A program made the translations under genes and the position numbers. Below the pieces are notes generated by a model. That model saw only the letters and a program-made list of their open reading frames with translations. It had not been told where the DNA came from and did not search any database. DNA of 64,000 nucleotides from an uncultured Trueperaceae bacterium. Lineage in GTDB: Bacteria > Deinococcota > Deinococci > Deinococcales > Trueperaceae. Where the stretch lies: contig CALMXZ010000011.1 of NCBI GenBank assembly GCA_937873495.1, forward strand, positions 124,001-188,000, given 5' to 3'. Of the stretch, positions 1 to 9,302 are shown piece after piece; positions within the stretch are counted from its first letter, which is position 1, and each line of letters begins with the position of its first letter.

Positions 1-1129
1 TGCAGATGGTCGCCACTCCGCGGCGCTTGCCGCCCAGCCGCAGCGCGTTAACGAGGGTCACGAGGATGCGGGCGCCGGAGGCCCCGATCGGGTGACCGAG
101 CGCCACGGCGCCGCCCAACACGTTCACCTGCGAAGCGCTCAAGCCGAACTCCTCCATCAGCGCCATCGGCACCACGCTGAACGCCTCGTTCACCTCGAAG
201 AGGTCGACGCTCTCTGGCGTCCAGCCCAGCTTGGCGAACAGCTTGCGCGTCGCCTCGACGGGCGCGATGGTGAACCACTCCGGCGCCACGGCGGCGCCGG
301 CCCAACCTGTGATGCGGGCGAGGACGGGCATGCCGCGGCGCGCGGCGACCTCTTCGCTTGTGACGACGAGCGCGGCGGCCCCGTCGTTCAAGGTGCTCGC
401 GTTGGCCGCCGTGATGGTGCCGGTCGGCTCGAACGCCGGCCGCAGCTTGAGCATCTTCTCGAAGTCGACCTGGCTCGGCCCCTCGTCGTGCTCAACCCTG
501 ACGCTGCCGCGGCGCCCGGCAACCTCGACCGGCACGATCTCGGCCGCGAACGTGCCGCCCTCGACGGCCGCCTGCGCGCGGCGGTAGGAGCGCTCGGCGT
601 ACTCGTCCTGAGCGGCGCGGGTGAAGGAGTACTTGGCGGCGCAGAGCTCGGCGCACGAACCCATGTGCTTGTCGCCGTAGGCGTCCCAGAGGCCATCGTG
701 AACGAGCGAGTCCACGAGCTTGGCATCGCCGAGGCGCAGGCCGGCGCGCGCGCCGAGCGTAAGGTACGGGGCGTTCGTCATCGACTCCATGCCGCCCGCG
801 ACGACCACCTCGGCGTCACGGGTCAGGACCGCCCTCCCCGCTTGGATCACGGCCTCCAGGCCGGACCCGCACATCTTGTTCAGCGTCACGGCGGGCGTGG
901 CCTGCGCGAGTCCGGCGTAGATGGCGGCCTGGCGGGCGGGCGCCTGGCCCTGGCCGGCCTGCAGGACGTTACCGAGTAGCACGGCGTCGACGCCGTCGGG
1001 TGCGACGCCGGCCCTGCGCGCCGCCTCGGCCACCACGGCCGCACCGAGGCGGGCGGCCGGCACGGTGGCGAACGCGCCCTGGAACGCGCCCATGGGCGTG
1101 CGCACGGCGCTGGAGATGACCAGGTCCAT
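1..1129 (-). CDS. Acetyl-CoA acetyltransferase (thiolase), 3' end cut by the window
   Basis: Thiolase that condenses or cleaves acetyl-CoA units (acetoacetyl-CoA + CoA <-> 2 acetyl-CoA). About 376 of the usual ~392 residues are present. The nucleophile motif NKMCGSG, the NEAF motif and the GGAVALGHPIGASGA loop are all readable. The last ~15 residues, which carry the second catalytic cysteine (CxG), lie beyond the window edge; the visible sequence ends at GVATIC. The start is ATG at 1127-1129, preceded by a GGAGGT ribosome site six bases upstream. It may serve fatty-acid degradation or synthesis of short-chain acyl intermediates; the sequence alone does not separate AtoB-like from PhaA-like roles. 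Confidence 0.93.
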   Translation of the reverse strand, partial: MDLVISSAVRTPMGAFQGAFATVPAARLGAAVVAEAARRAGVAPDGVDAVLLGNVLQAGQGQAPARQAAIYAGLAQATPAVTLNKMCGSGLEAVIQAGRAVLTRDAEVVVAGGMESMTNAPYLTLGARAGLRLGDAKLVDSLVHDGLWDAYGDKHMGSCAELCAAKYSFTRAAQDEYAERSYRRAQAAVEGGTFAAEIVPVEVAGRRGSVRVEHDEGPSQVDFEKMLKLRPAFEPTGTITAANASTLNDGAAALVVTSEEVAARRGMPVLARITGWAGAAVAPEWFTIAPVEATRKLFAKLGWTPESVDLFEVNEAFSVVPMALMEEFGLSASQVNVLGGAVALGHPIGASGARILVTLVNALRLGGKRRGVATIC

Positions 1130-1231
1130 CGGAGTACCTCCGGTCGACCGGCTCCCGCTACCGGGGGCGCACCAGCTTCCCCGGCGCGGGCCGGTCATCA
1201 AGTTACCGCCAGCGTACTAGGCCGGCGGCCG

Positions 1232-2155
1232 TCAACGTCTGAACGTGACTACGGCCTGCGCTCCGCGCCACTCGACCTGCAGGGGCGCGTAGAGGTCGAA
1301 GCCGGCCGGCAGGAGGACCACTCCGGCCACCGGCTCCGCCGGGCCGACACTATCCGAGCCGCCGCTCACCACCAGGAGGCGGTACGGATAGCGGACCTCG
1401 AGCTCCCTGTCGCCTTGGGAGAACCGCAGCGCCGGCTCCCAGGTGCCGTCCGCGAGCGCGACGACCTGCAGCAGGAGCAGGCTGTCGCCCGCCCCGGCGG
1501 TCCGCGCGGCCTCGTCGAGGACCGCGTCGACGGCGCGGGTGAGGTCGGGTCTGGCGATGGGCAGGAGCGCCAGGTCGAGGAGCGAGAGGCTCACGTCGCC
1601 GTCGAAGAAGCGCAGGACGGGCACGTCGCCAGGCAACACGTCGGCTTCCCACGGCGCGCCGTCGCCGTCCTCCACGGCGGCCCGGTCAGGCGGCCGTGCG
1701 CCGGGGAACGGTTCGAGCACGAGCGGGAACTCCTCGCCGTCCGCCGTGACGGCGGTGGCGGCGGCAGAGGCGGCGCCGGGTGCGGGTGCTACGCCGACGA
1801 GGTCGAGCGCCGACAGCGGCGCCCACCAGTCGGAGCCGACCTCGAGGACCGGCGCGCTCAGGCTCACCTCGACGGGTCCGGCGTCGCCGGGACGCTGCTG
1901 CAGCGCGTCGGAGGAGCCGGCGAAGAAGGTGACCACCCCCTTGGCGCCCCTGAAAGTCAGCGCGGTGCCGTCCGATGTCGCGACGGCACCGATGGCCCTC
2001 GCCAAGGTCGTCAGCTCGACGTACAGGGTGCCCGCGTTGCGCGCTGCGCGCAACGACCGTACGAGCTGGCTCTGCGCGACGCTCACCGTGAGGGGGAGGA
2101 GGAGGAAGAAGAAGAGGAACGCCAGCGCCGGGCGGCGCGCGTGCTGGTAGCGCAT
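1232..2155 (-). CDS. Secreted protein with a copper-amine-oxidase-N-like stalk region
   Basis: 307-residue protein of unknown function. The N-terminus is a signal peptide (basic MRYQHARR, then a long hydrophobic stretch of Phe and Leu ending near VSVAQ), so it is exported. Residues ~30-130 read LYVELTTLARAIGA, then TFRGAKGVVTFFAG, then WWAPLSALDLVG. This pattern resembles the stalk/Cu_amine_oxidN1 domain of secreted proteins. The rest is an Ala/Pro-rich region with a beta-rich C-terminus (VVLLPAGFDLYAPLQVEW). The open frame continues far upstream, but that part is the shadow of hflX; the ATG at 2153-2155 is the start that fits a signal peptide. It is divergent from hflX with ~95 bp between. 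The family call is tentative. Confidence 0.7.
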   Translation of the reverse strand: MRYQHARRPALAFLFFFLLLPLTVSVAQSQLVRSLRAARNAGTLYVELTTLARAIGAVATSDGTALTFRGAKGVVTFFAGSSDALQQRPGDAGPVEVSLSAPVLEVGSDWWAPLSALDLVGVAPAPGAASAAATAVTADGEEFPLVLEPFPGARPPDRAAVEDGDGAPWEADVLPGDVPVLRFFDGDVSLSLLDLALLPIARPDLTRAVDAVLDEAARTAGAGDSLLLLQVVALADGTWEPALRFSQGDRELEVRYPYRLLVVSGGSDSVGPAEPVAGVVLLPAGFDLYAPLQVEWRGAQAVVTFRR

Positions 2156-2251
2156 CGCGAACGAGCGTAGCACGCGCGTCCTGAGCGCTAGAATGGCCGC
2201 AGCGATGGCGGCCGGCGTCGCCCAGCGTAGGCGTGGGCTCGCGAACGCGGG

Positions 2252-4024
2252 GTGCTTCGCGAGAGGAGTTCGACGACCATCGAGAAGGTTCATGGGCGCA
2301 CTTCCGGCCTGAAGAGCAACCAGGTCAAACGTCTGAGCAACCTGTACCGGCGGCGCGTGCCGCCCGAGGCGGCCGTCACCGGGGAGCTGGCGCGCGCCAT
2401 GGCGGAGTTGACGGTCGAGCTGAAGCGGGGCGTGTGCCTGCTCATAGACAGGCGCGGCCGCGTGCTCACCGTCGCGGTCGGCGACGCCGCGGACACCCCG
2501 CTGCCGCCGGTGCGGGGCGAGGCGGAGTCCCGGCTGTACGGCCTGCGTCTCGTGCACACCCACCTGAAGCCGGGCGGCCTCTCCGGCCCCGATCTCACGA
2601 CGCTCTTCATCAACCGGCTTGACGCAGTGGTCGCCGTAGACGTCGGCGAGGCGCGCGATTCGCGCGTCGGCTTCACGGTCGGACCCGCGCACCTCGCGTT
2701 CGTGGCCCCCGCCACGAGCGATCAGGAGGACTGGCTCATCGAGGCGCCGCTCAGCCTGCGGGCGCTGGAGGAGATCGACTTCCTCGAGCGCGTGCGGGCC
2801 CTCGAGGAGGAGCTGGCGCGCTCCGACGCGGCGCGCGAGGTGACAAGGAGCAGCACGGAGCGGGTGGTGCTCGTCGGCCTCGCCACCCATAGGGAGGCGG
2901 CTTACGAGGCCGAGTCGCGCATGAGCGAGCTCGCCGAACTAGTCAGGAGCGCCGGGGGCGAGATCGCCGCCGTGAGCGTCCAGCACCGCGACAGGTCTGA
3001 CGCGCGCACGCTGGTCGGCGAGGGCAAGCTGCAAGAGGCCGTCTCGCTCGCGTTCCACGAGGACGCCGACCTGCTCGTCTTCGACCGGGAGCTCTCCCCC
3101 GCGCAGGCCAGGGAGATCGAGGCCTTCACGAAGCTCAAGGTCCTCGACCGCACGCAGGTGATCCTCGACATCTTCGCCCAGAACGCCAGGGGCCGCGACG
3201 CGCAGGTGCAGGTCGAGCTGGCGCAGCTCCACTACCAGTTGCCGCGCCTCGCCGGCCGCGGGCAGGCCATGAGTCGACTGGGCGGCGGCATCGGCACGCG
3301 TGGGCCCGGCGAGACCAAGCTCGAGGTCGATCGCCGCAAGATCCGCGACCGCATCACGAACCTCGAGGAGACCGTCGACGCGCTCAGCAAGCGCCGCGGC
3401 GAGACGCGCAAGCAACGCCGGCGCAGCAACGTCATGACCGTCGCGCTCGTTGGTTACACGAACGCCGGCAAGTCGACGCTCTTCAACGTCCTCGCGCGCT
3501 CCGACGTGCTGGCGCGCGATGCGCTCTTCGCCACGCTGCGGCCCACGAGCCGCGAAGGGTGGCTGCCGGAGCTGGGCGCGCACGGCGGCAAGGTCGTGTT
3601 CACCGACACGGTGGGGTTCATCCGCGATCTCCCTGACGAGCTCGTCAACGCGTTCAGGGCCACGCTCGAGGAGTTGCACGACGCCGACCTCCTGCTCCAC
3701 GTCGTGGACGGCGCGACCCCCGGGGCGCCCGACCGGGTCGACGCCGTGCGGCGCGTGCTCGCCGACCTGAAGCTCGAGGTGCCGAGCCTGGTCGTGCTCA
3801 ACAAGCTCGACGCCGCCGACCAAGACGTCATCGCGGAGCTGGGCAGGCGCTACGACGCCGTGGCGGTGTCGGCCGTGACGGGCGCTGGGCTCGCCCTCCT
3901 GCGGGCGACCCTGGCCGAGCGCCTCGGCGCCCTCGACGGCGCGGAGCGGTCTGCGCCGGACGCGCAGGCGGCGGCTTCACCAACGACCGCGGCGCCGCTC
4001 GGCGGCGGCACGCCCTCCGGCTAG
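2252..4024 (+). CDS. hflX: GTPase HflX
   Basis: Ribosome-binding GTPase that splits or rescues stalled 70S ribosomes, especially under stress. The N-terminal HflX domain and helical linker (GGGIGTRGPGETKLEVDRRKI) precede the G domain, with the P-loop GYTNAGKST near residue 396, DTVGFIRDLP (G3) and NKLD (G4). At 590 residues it is longer than the E. coli protein because of an extra N-terminal domain typical of Deinococcota and actinobacterial homologues. The start is uncertain: GTG 2252 is used here, but a GAGAGGAG ribosome-like site at 2261-2268 lies inside this start. Homology begins at IEKVHGRTSGL, so translation may begin a few codons later from a non-standard codon (ATC 2279). Confidence 0.93.
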   Translation: MLRERSSTTIEKVHGRTSGLKSNQVKRLSNLYRRRVPPEAAVTGELARAMAELTVELKRGVCLLIDRRGRVLTVAVGDAADTPLPPVRGEAESRLYGLRLVHTHLKPGGLSGPDLTTLFINRLDAVVAVDVGEARDSRVGFTVGPAHLAFVAPATSDQEDWLIEAPLSLRALEEIDFLERVRALEEELARSDAAREVTRSSTERVVLVGLATHREAAYEAESRMSELAELVRSAGGEIAAVSVQHRDRSDARTLVGEGKLQEAVSLAFHEDADLLVFDRELSPAQAREIEAFTKLKVLDRTQVILDIFAQNARGRDAQVQVELAQLHYQLPRLAGRGQAMSRLGGGIGTRGPGETKLEVDRRKIRDRITNLEETVDALSKRRGETRKQRRRSNVMTVALVGYTNAGKSTLFNVLARSDVLARDALFATLRPTSREGWLPELGAHGGKVVFTDTVGFIRDLPDELVNAFRATLEELHDADLLLHVVDGATPGAPDRVDAVRRVLADLKLEVPSLVVLNKLDAADQDVIAELGRRYDAVAVSAVTGAGLALLRATLAERLGALDGAERSAPDAQAAASPTTAAPLGGGTPSG

Positions 4025-4027
4025 CAT
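4022..4027 (+). promoter_or_regulatory. Leaderless -10 box for the UbiD gene
   Basis: TAGCAT lies exactly six bases before the ATG at 4034 and overlaps the hflX stop codon. This is the spacing of leaderless promoters in Deinococcus. There is no ribosome-binding site before the ATG. Confidence 0.55.
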
Positions 4028-4033
4028 GACGGC

Positions 4034-5872
4034 ATGAGCCTCACCGACCTACGCGCTTACGTCGCGCTGCTCGAGGAGCGCGACCAGTTGATCCGGGTCC
4101 GGCGGCCGGTGTCGACGTACCTGGAGATGGCCGAGATCGCCGACCGGCTGGTGAAGAGCGGCGGCCCGGCGGTGCTGTTCGAGCAGCCGGTCGACCGCGA
4201 CGGGCGCAGCATGAGCGTTCCGGTCGTGATGAACCTGTTCGGTACCAGGGAGCGCATGGCCATGGCGCTCGGCGTGGCGACGCTCGACGACATCGGCGAG
4301 CGCATCCGGGCGCTGCTTGACGTCAAGTTGGGTGGCGGGCTGCTCAGCCTGATGTCCAACCTCCCCAAGCTCCGCGAGGTGGCGGCTCTACCGCCGAAGC
4401 GGGTGCGCGCCGCACCCGCGCAGCAGGTCGTGGCGCGCGGCGCCGAGGTCGACCTCACCAAGCTGCCCGTGCTGACGACCTGGCCGAAGGACGGCGGCCC
4501 GTTCGTGACGCTGCCCCTTGTGATCACGCGCGACCCCGAGAAGGGCGACGTCAACGTCGGCATGTACCGCATGCAGGTCCTCGACTCGCGGAGCACGGCC
4601 ATGCACTGGCAGCGCCACAAGACGGGCGCGCGCCACCTGGCGGCCGCGCGCCGCCTCGGCGAACCGCTCGAGGTGGCCGTTGCGATCGGCGGCGACCCGG
4701 CCCTCATCTACGCGGCCACCGCGCCGCTGCCGCCCGTGCCGGGCCTGAGCGAGTACTCCTTGACCGGCTTCCTGCGGGGTAGGTCCTTGGAGGTCGTCAA
4801 GGGCGTCAGCGTCGATCTCGACGTGCCGGCGCACGCCGAGATCGTGCTGGAGGGGTACGTCGATCCGTCCGAGGAGTCCGTCGTCGAGGGGCCGTTCGGC
4901 GACCACACGGGCTTCTACACGCTCCCCGACCTCTACCCGCGCTTCCACGTGACGGCGCTCACGTCGCGGGCGGACCCTCTCTACCCCGCCACCGTCGTCG
5001 GTCGTCCACCGATGGAGGACGCCTACCTCATCGAGGCGAGCGAGCGCATCTTCCTGGAGCCGGCGCGCTTCATCCTCCCGGAGATCGCCGACTACCACAT
5101 GCCGCCGGCCGGCATCGCCCACAACCTCGTGAACGTGAGGATCCGCAAGAGCTACCCAGGCCAGGCCTACAAGGTCGCCAACGGGCTCCTCGGCCTCGGC
5201 CAGATGATGTTCGCCAAGGTCATCCTCGTCGCCGACGCGCCTGACGCCGACCCGCGCGACCACCTCGGGTTCTGGCGCCACGTCCTGGCCCGGGCGGTGC
5301 CAGGGCGTGACAGCCAGTTCGCCAAGGGGCCCGTCGACGTACTTGATCACTCGAGCAGGGCGTTCAGCTACGGCTCGAAGATCATCCTGGACGGCACGAG
5401 CAAGACGCCGGAGGAACGGGGCGCCCCCGCGGGGAGCCCGGACGCGGCGTTCGAGCCGAACCCTGAGCGCTCCGCGGCCGAACTGCCGGCCCACGCCGAG
5501 ATCCTCGCCCAGCATCAGGTGGCCGGCGGCTTCTGGTTCATCACGACGCGCAAGGAGCGGCCCGGGCAGGGCCGGCACTTGGGCGAGTGGGCGGCGCGGC
5601 AGGGAGCGGCCAGGGGCGTGCGCATCATCGCCGTGCTGGACGAGCTATGCGACCCGCGCGACTTCGAGGACTGCGTCTGGACACTCCTCAACAACATCGA
5701 CCCGGAGCGTGACGTGCAGGTGATCGCGAGCGCTCACGGCGACCCCGTGTTCGCCATGGACGGCACGCCCAAGCTGAGCGCCGAAGGGTTCACGCGCGAC
5801 TGGCCGGAGAAGCTCGTCATGCCGGCGGAGGTCAAGCGGCGGGTGGACGAACTGTGGCCGGAGCTGTTCTGA
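4034..5872 (+). CDS. UbiD-family (prenyl-FMN) decarboxylase, menaquinone-type
   Basis: 612-residue member of the UbiD family, which removes aromatic or alpha,beta-unsaturated carboxyl groups using prenylated FMN made by UbiX. The family signature is readable: the N-terminal LTDLRAYVALLEERDQLIRV, the central WPKDGGPFVTLPLVIT and MYRMQVLDSRSTAMHW, and the metal/prFMN-binding EGPFGDHTGFY. The length is greater than E. coli UbiD (~497) and closer to the long forms found with menaquinone synthesis, so a role in quinone synthesis (such as the late decarboxylase step of the futalosine pathway) is likely but inferred. It begins 9 bp after hflX with its own leaderless-type -10 box. No ubiX is visible in the window. 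Confidence 0.88.
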   Translation: MSLTDLRAYVALLEERDQLIRVRRPVSTYLEMAEIADRLVKSGGPAVLFEQPVDRDGRSMSVPVVMNLFGTRERMAMALGVATLDDIGERIRALLDVKLGGGLLSLMSNLPKLREVAALPPKRVRAAPAQQVVARGAEVDLTKLPVLTTWPKDGGPFVTLPLVITRDPEKGDVNVGMYRMQVLDSRSTAMHWQRHKTGARHLAAARRLGEPLEVAVAIGGDPALIYAATAPLPPVPGLSEYSLTGFLRGRSLEVVKGVSVDLDVPAHAEIVLEGYVDPSEESVVEGPFGDHTGFYTLPDLYPRFHVTALTSRADPLYPATVVGRPPMEDAYLIEASERIFLEPARFILPEIADYHMPPAGIAHNLVNVRIRKSYPGQAYKVANGLLGLGQMMFAKVILVADAPDADPRDHLGFWRHVLARAVPGRDSQFAKGPVDVLDHSSRAFSYGSKIILDGTSKTPEERGAPAGSPDAAFEPNPERSAAELPAHAEILAQHQVAGGFWFITTRKERPGQGRHLGEWAARQGAARGVRIIAVLDELCDPRDFEDCVWTLLNNIDPERDVQVIASAHGDPVFAMDGTPKLSAEGFTRDWPEKLVMPAEVKRRVDELWPELF

Positions 5873-5940
5873 CGGGTGGCCGCGGGCCGACGTCCGTCGC
5901 GGCGTTCCGGCCGGAAACCGCTCGTTAGGGCCGACCGCGG

Positions 5941-6795
5941 CTAACGCCTCGCCCCGAAGACCGCGGCGGGCACGAACATCACGGCCTGTGTCAGGACGAT
6001 GGTCGCCCCGCTCGGCACGTCGAGGTAGAACGACAGCCCTAGGCCGACGAGGGTGCTCGCCACCCCGATCAGGACGGAGAGCGCCGTCATCTGCGCCAGG
6101 GTGCGGGCCACGAGCCTGGCACCTGCGGCCGGGATGACGAGGTAGGCGGCCATCAGCACGATCCCGACCACCGTGGCGCTCACGGCGATCACCACGGCGG
6201 CGACGAGGAAGAGCGCGAGTTCGAGGGCCTCGGTGCGCACGCCGTCGCCGCGCGCGAGCTCATCGTCGAAAGTCGCGTATGCCAACCGCCCCCAGCCGGC
6301 CAGGAGCGCGAGCACGGCCACCGCGGCCACGGCGAGTATCACGATCAGGTCGCTCTGCCGCACGCCGAGGATCGAACCGAACAGCAGGTCCATGACGGAG
6401 AGGCCGAGGTTGACGTCCGGCGGGATGAGCGAGAAGAACATGACACCCAGGGCGACGCTGACTGCGAACGCCACCCCGATGGCGGTGTCGGAGCTGAGGC
6501 GCGTGCGCTTGCGCAGCGCGGCTATCGCCAGCGCCGCCATGACGCTGAAAGGCAGGGCTATCCACAGCGGGTGTTTGAGGAGCGCGACGCTCGAGCCGAT
6601 GAGGCCGGTCGTGACGATCACGAACGCGCCGATGCCCATGCCACCGAAGGCGGCGTGCGCGAGGCCGTCGCCGAGGAACGACAGGCGCCTCTGCACGACG
6701 AAGACCCCGAGCACGCCGGACATGATCGCGATGGCGAGCCCGGCGAGGACCGCGCGCTGGAAGAACGGCAGCGCGAGGGCGTCCGCCAGGTTCAT
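5941..6795 (-). CDS. znuB: Zinc/manganese ABC transporter permease (ZnuB type)
   Basis: 284-residue polytopic membrane protein of the ABC-3 family (ZnuB/MntB/TroC), with about eight hydrophobic segments. It begins MNLADALALPFFQRAVLAGL and carries the hallmark FLGDGLAHAAFGGMGIG near residue 40. It forms the membrane channel for divalent metal uptake with the ATPase encoded just upstream (43 bp gap). The operon context (COG0523 protein, bL28, Zur-like box) argues for zinc rather than manganese. No gene for the periplasmic binding protein ZnuA is present beside it, so that partner must lie elsewhere. It converges on the UbiD gene. Confidence 0.92.
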   Translation of the reverse strand: MNLADALALPFFQRAVLAGLAIAIMSGVLGVFVVQRRLSFLGDGLAHAAFGGMGIGAFVIVTTGLIGSSVALLKHPLWIALPFSVMAALAIAALRKRTRLSSDTAIGVAFAVSVALGVMFFSLIPPDVNLGLSVMDLLFGSILGVRQSDLIVILAVAAVAVLALLAGWGRLAYATFDDELARGDGVRTEALELALFLVAAVVIAVSATVVGIVLMAAYLVIPAAGARLVARTLAQMTALSVLIGVASTLVGLGLSFYLDVPSGATIVLTQAVMFVPAAVFGARR

Positions 6796-6838
6796 GCCCG
6801 GACCCCGCCCAGCGAGGACCGCCGCGGGGCCGACGCGC

Positions 6839-7600
6839 TCATACCCTCGGCCCGTGCCCGTGGTGCTTGTGGCCGAACGCGTCCTCGAGGCACTCGTCGC
6901 ATAGGACGTCTTCCGGCAACCCGAAGCCGCGCGCGGTGCGGTTCAGAACGAGCACCCGATCGGCGTGATAGCGGGCGGCCGTGAGGTCGTGGGTCACCAT
7001 CACGACGCCGGCCCCGCTGTCGGCCTGGTACTCCTCGAGCAGGTCGTAGATGTCGCGCTCGGCCAGGTAGTCGACGCCGGTCGCGGGCTCGTCGAGGAGC
7101 ACGAGCTCCGGGCGCCGCACGAAGGCCCGGGCCAGGTAGGCGCGTTGCAGTTCGCCGCCGGAGAGGCGCGCGAGCGGCCTGGTGGCGAGCTGCTCGGCCC
7201 CGACGCGTCGCAACGCCACGAGCGCGTGCTCGCGCTCGTCGGCGTGAACACGGCCGGGCCACTCCCGCCGCAGCCCCGTCGCCACCAGCTCGAGGGCCGT
7301 GGCCGGGAAGGTGCGGTCGAACGTCTTCAGCTGGGGCACGTAACCGATGCGCCCCGGGTTGGTCCCCGGTCGTTCGCCGAACACCGCGACAGTGCCCTCG
7401 AGCGGCGTGACGAGCCCGAGGATCACCTTGACAAGCGTCGACTTGCCTGCCCCGTTCGGACCGACGACGGCCAACGAGGCGCCCGCGGGCAGGTCGAACG
7501 ACACGCCCTTGAGGACCTCGAAGTCCCCGAAGCGCACCGTGACGCCGGACAGCCGAACGCAAACGGCACCGCCCTGCTGGAGCGGTGCCGCGTCGGTCAT
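6839..7600 (-). CDS. znuC: Zinc/manganese ABC transporter ATP-binding protein (ZnuC type)
   Basis: 253-residue ABC ATPase that drives metal uptake through the neighbouring permease. Walker A (GPNGAGKST), Q-loop (YVPQ), ABC signature (LSGGELQRA), Walker B (LVLLDEP) and the switch histidine (VTHD) are all present. The C-terminus adds a cysteine pair (CDEC) and a His-rich tail (HKHHGHG), common in zinc-transporter ATPases and possibly a metal-sensing or buffering tail. The start is ATG 7598-7600; the open frame continues upstream through bL28 and the COG0523 gene, but those regions are shadows. It lies directly downstream of rpmB in the same direction. Confidence 0.93.
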   Translation of the reverse strand: MTDAAPLQQGGAVCVRLSGVTVRFGDFEVLKGVSFDLPAGASLAVVGPNGAGKSTLVKVILGLVTPLEGTVAVFGERPGTNPGRIGYVPQLKTFDRTFPATALELVATGLRREWPGRVHADEREHALVALRRVGAEQLATRPLARLSGGELQRAYLARAFVRRPELVLLDEPATGVDYLAERDIYDLLEEYQADSGAGVVMVTHDLTAARYHADRVLVLNRTARGFGLPEDVLCDECLEDAFGHKHHGHGPRV

Positions 7601-7614
7601 GCGTGCTGCGCTTC

Positions 7615-7863
7615 TCAGGCCGGCTTGTTCGGGTTGACGAACATGGTGGGGTCGAGCTGCCGGATGGCCTTGGCGCTCAGCCAGACGCGCATGGGGCGAC
7701 CGTCGACCCAGACGGTGCGCTTCTGCAGGTTCGGCTTGAGGGTGCGCTTGTGCACGCCGACCTGCTTGAGACCGACGCCGCCCTTGCGCTTGGCGGAACC
7801 CTTGCGGATGCTGGTGGTGGTGCTCTGGGTGCGCTTCCCAGTTACGGCACAGACGCGCGGCAT
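7615..7863 (-). CDS. rpmB: Large ribosomal subunit protein bL28 (zinc-free form)
   Basis: 82-residue bL28, starting MPRVCAVTGKR and containing KRTLKPNLQKRTVWVDG. A strong GGAGG site sits six bases before ATG 7861-7863. Zinc-binding bL28 has two CxxC pairs; this one has a single cysteine (residue 5), so it cannot form the zinc ribbon. In many bacteria such C-minus ribosomal paralogues are made under zinc starvation to replace the zinc-containing version. Its position between a COG0523 GTPase and znuCB behind a Zur-like operator fits that role. Caution: some Deinococcota, including Thermus, also lack the zinc motif in their only bL28, so it could simply be the sole housekeeping copy. Confidence 0.93.
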   Translation of the reverse strand: MPRVCAVTGKRTQSTTTSIRKGSAKRKGGVGLKQVGVHKRTLKPNLQKRTVWVDGRPMRVWLSAKAIRQLDPTMFVNPNKPA

Positions 7864-8007
7864 TGCTTCCTCCGTTGCTACGGGGCTCTCGACCCCGGTA
7901 GGGCATGGGTGACGGCGCGGCGCGTTCGGCAGCGCCCCGCTTACGAGCAAGCGAGTCTAGCATAGGCCGCCCGCGGGCGCACGGGCCCGGCGCGCGCGGG
8001 TCGGGCG

Positions 8008-9258
8008 TCACTCCCAGGAAGGCAGCGGGTCCGGGAAGGCCGACCACGCCGCCAGGCCGGCGGCGGCCTCCTCCTCGGTGAGGAGCGCCGCGTCGAGGCC
8101 GGCGCGGATGGCGCTCTCGTCCATGTCGATGCCGATGAACACGAGCTCGTGCTTGCGGTCGCCCCACTCGGGGTGCCAGTCGGCCTTGATGGCGCTCCTG
8201 TCGCTCTCGTCCACCCCCCAGCTCGCCTCCGGCGCGGTGGCCCACCAGGTCCCGAGGGGGTCGAGCGTGATGGTGTGTCCGGCCAACGACAGGAGCCCGA
8301 CGTAGGCAGGCCGCGTGGCCACCCACAGGAGGCCCTTGGCGCGCACGACGTCGGCGAAGGCCCCACTGTCGAGCAGTTCGTCGAGCCGCTGAGGGTGGAA
8401 CGGCCTGCGCTCGCGGTAGACGAACGAGCGCACTCCGTACTCTTCCGTCTCCGGCACGTGGACCCCGGCCAGCTCCTTGATCCAGGCCGCGGACGTCGAA
8501 GCGGTCTCGAGGTCGAAGAGGCCCGTGTCCAGCACCTTCTCGAGCGGCACCTTGCCATGGTCGGCCCTGACGATCTCGGCGCCGGGGTTGAGCGCGCGCA
8601 GCCGCGCCTCGACCTCGCGCACCCCCTCGGCGGAGACGAGGTCGCACTTGTTGAGGACGACCACGTCGCAGAACTCGACCTGGTCGGTCAGGAGGTCCGT
8701 CACGGTGCGTTCGTCGTCCTCGCCGAGGCTCTCGCCCCGCTCGCCGATGCCGTCGAAGCCGTAGAAGTCCGCCAGGAAGGCGCTGGCGTCGACGACGGTG
8801 ACCAGCGTGTCGAGGCGCGCGACGCGGCTGAGGCTGTCGCCCGTCTCGTCCTCGAACACGAACGTCTGGGCGACGGGCAGGGGTTCGCTGATGCCGGTCG
8901 ACTCGATGAGCAGGTAGTCGAAGCGCCGTTCGCGCGCCAGGCGCGACACCTCGATGAGGAGGTCGTCGCGCAGCGTGCAACAGATGCAGCCGTTGGTCAT
9001 CTCGACGAGCGCCTCCTCGGTGCGCGAGAGGGCCGCCCCGCCGCGGGAGACGAGGTCGGCGTCGATGTTCACCTCGCTCATGTCGTTGACGATGACGGCC
9101 ACGCGGCGCCCCTCGCGGTTGTTCAGCACGTGGTTGAGGAGCGTGGTCTTGCCCGCGCCGAGGAAGCCCGAGAGCACGGTGACCGGCAAGCGCCCGTCCG
9201 AAGCGGGTCGTCCGCCTCCTCGCGTCCGCGGCCTGGTAGTGCGGTGGTCGTCTGTCAT
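8008..9258 (-). CDS. COG0523/CobW-family zinc-handling GTPase
   Basis: 416-residue G3E P-loop GTPase of the CobW/ZigA/YeiR group, metallochaperones that deliver zinc to client enzymes during zinc shortage. The Walker A motif GFLGAGKT is at residues 31-38, the invariant metal-binding CxCC motif (CICC) at 91-94, ESTG near 120 and NKCD in the guanine-recognition loop. The C-terminal CobW_C domain holds a Trp-rich segment ([13 protein letters not shown]). It is the first gene of a minus-strand operon continuing to rpmB, znuC and znuB. Its promoter carries a 17-bp Fur-family palindrome, so metal-controlled expression is very likely. Confidence 0.93.
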   Translation of the reverse strand: MTDDHRTTRPRTRGGGRPASDGRLPVTVLSGFLGAGKTTLLNHVLNNREGRRVAVIVNDMSEVNIDADLVSRGGAALSRTEEALVEMTNGCICCTLRDDLLIEVSRLARERRFDYLLIESTGISEPLPVAQTFVFEDETGDSLSRVARLDTLVTVVDASAFLADFYGFDGIGERGESLGEDDERTVTDLLTDQVEFCDVVVLNKCDLVSAEGVREVEARLRALNPGAEIVRADHGKVPLEKVLDTGLFDLETASTSAAWIKELAGVHVPETEEYGVRSFVYRERRPFHPQRLDELLDSGAFADVVRAKGLLWVATRPAYVGLLSLAGHTITLDPLGTWWATAPEASWGVDESDRSAIKADWHPEWGDRKHELVFIGIDMDESAIRAGLDAALLTEEEAAAGLAAWSAFPDPLPSWE

Positions 9259-9275
9259 CCGGCTCTCCGTCCTTA

Positions 9276-9292
9276 TTGCGAATGAGTCGCAA
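9276..9292 (-). promoter_or_regulatory. Zur/Fur-family operator
   Basis: The 17-bp site TTGCGAATGAGTCGCAA has perfect TTGCGA/TCGCAA arms and a single mismatch in the 8-1-8 arrangement typical of Fur-family boxes. It begins 17 bases upstream of the COG0523 start codon and covers about +4 to +20 of the predicted transcript, where a bound repressor would block RNA polymerase. The downstream genes are all zinc-linked, so Zur is the natural candidate regulator; that is inference. Confidence 0.8.
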
Positions 9293-9302
9293 AAGCATCT
9301 AG

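Noticed and set aside
1232-2890. Long minus-strand reading upstream of the secreted stalk-like protein
   Set aside because: The part beyond 2155 is antisense to hflX and has no signal-peptide-compatible start; the real gene begins at ATG 2153-2155.
5905-5916. Palindrome TTCCGGCCGGAA between the UbiD and znuB genes
   Set aside because: No loop, no T-run and short arms in a GC-rich convergent gap; not enough to call a terminator or operator.
6839-9298. Very long minus-strand open reading frame of 819 codons spanning three genes
   Set aside because: Only its last 253 codons (znuC) have protein-like sequence; the rest is Arg/His-rich and antisense or out of frame with rpmB and the COG0523 gene, a high-GC shadow.
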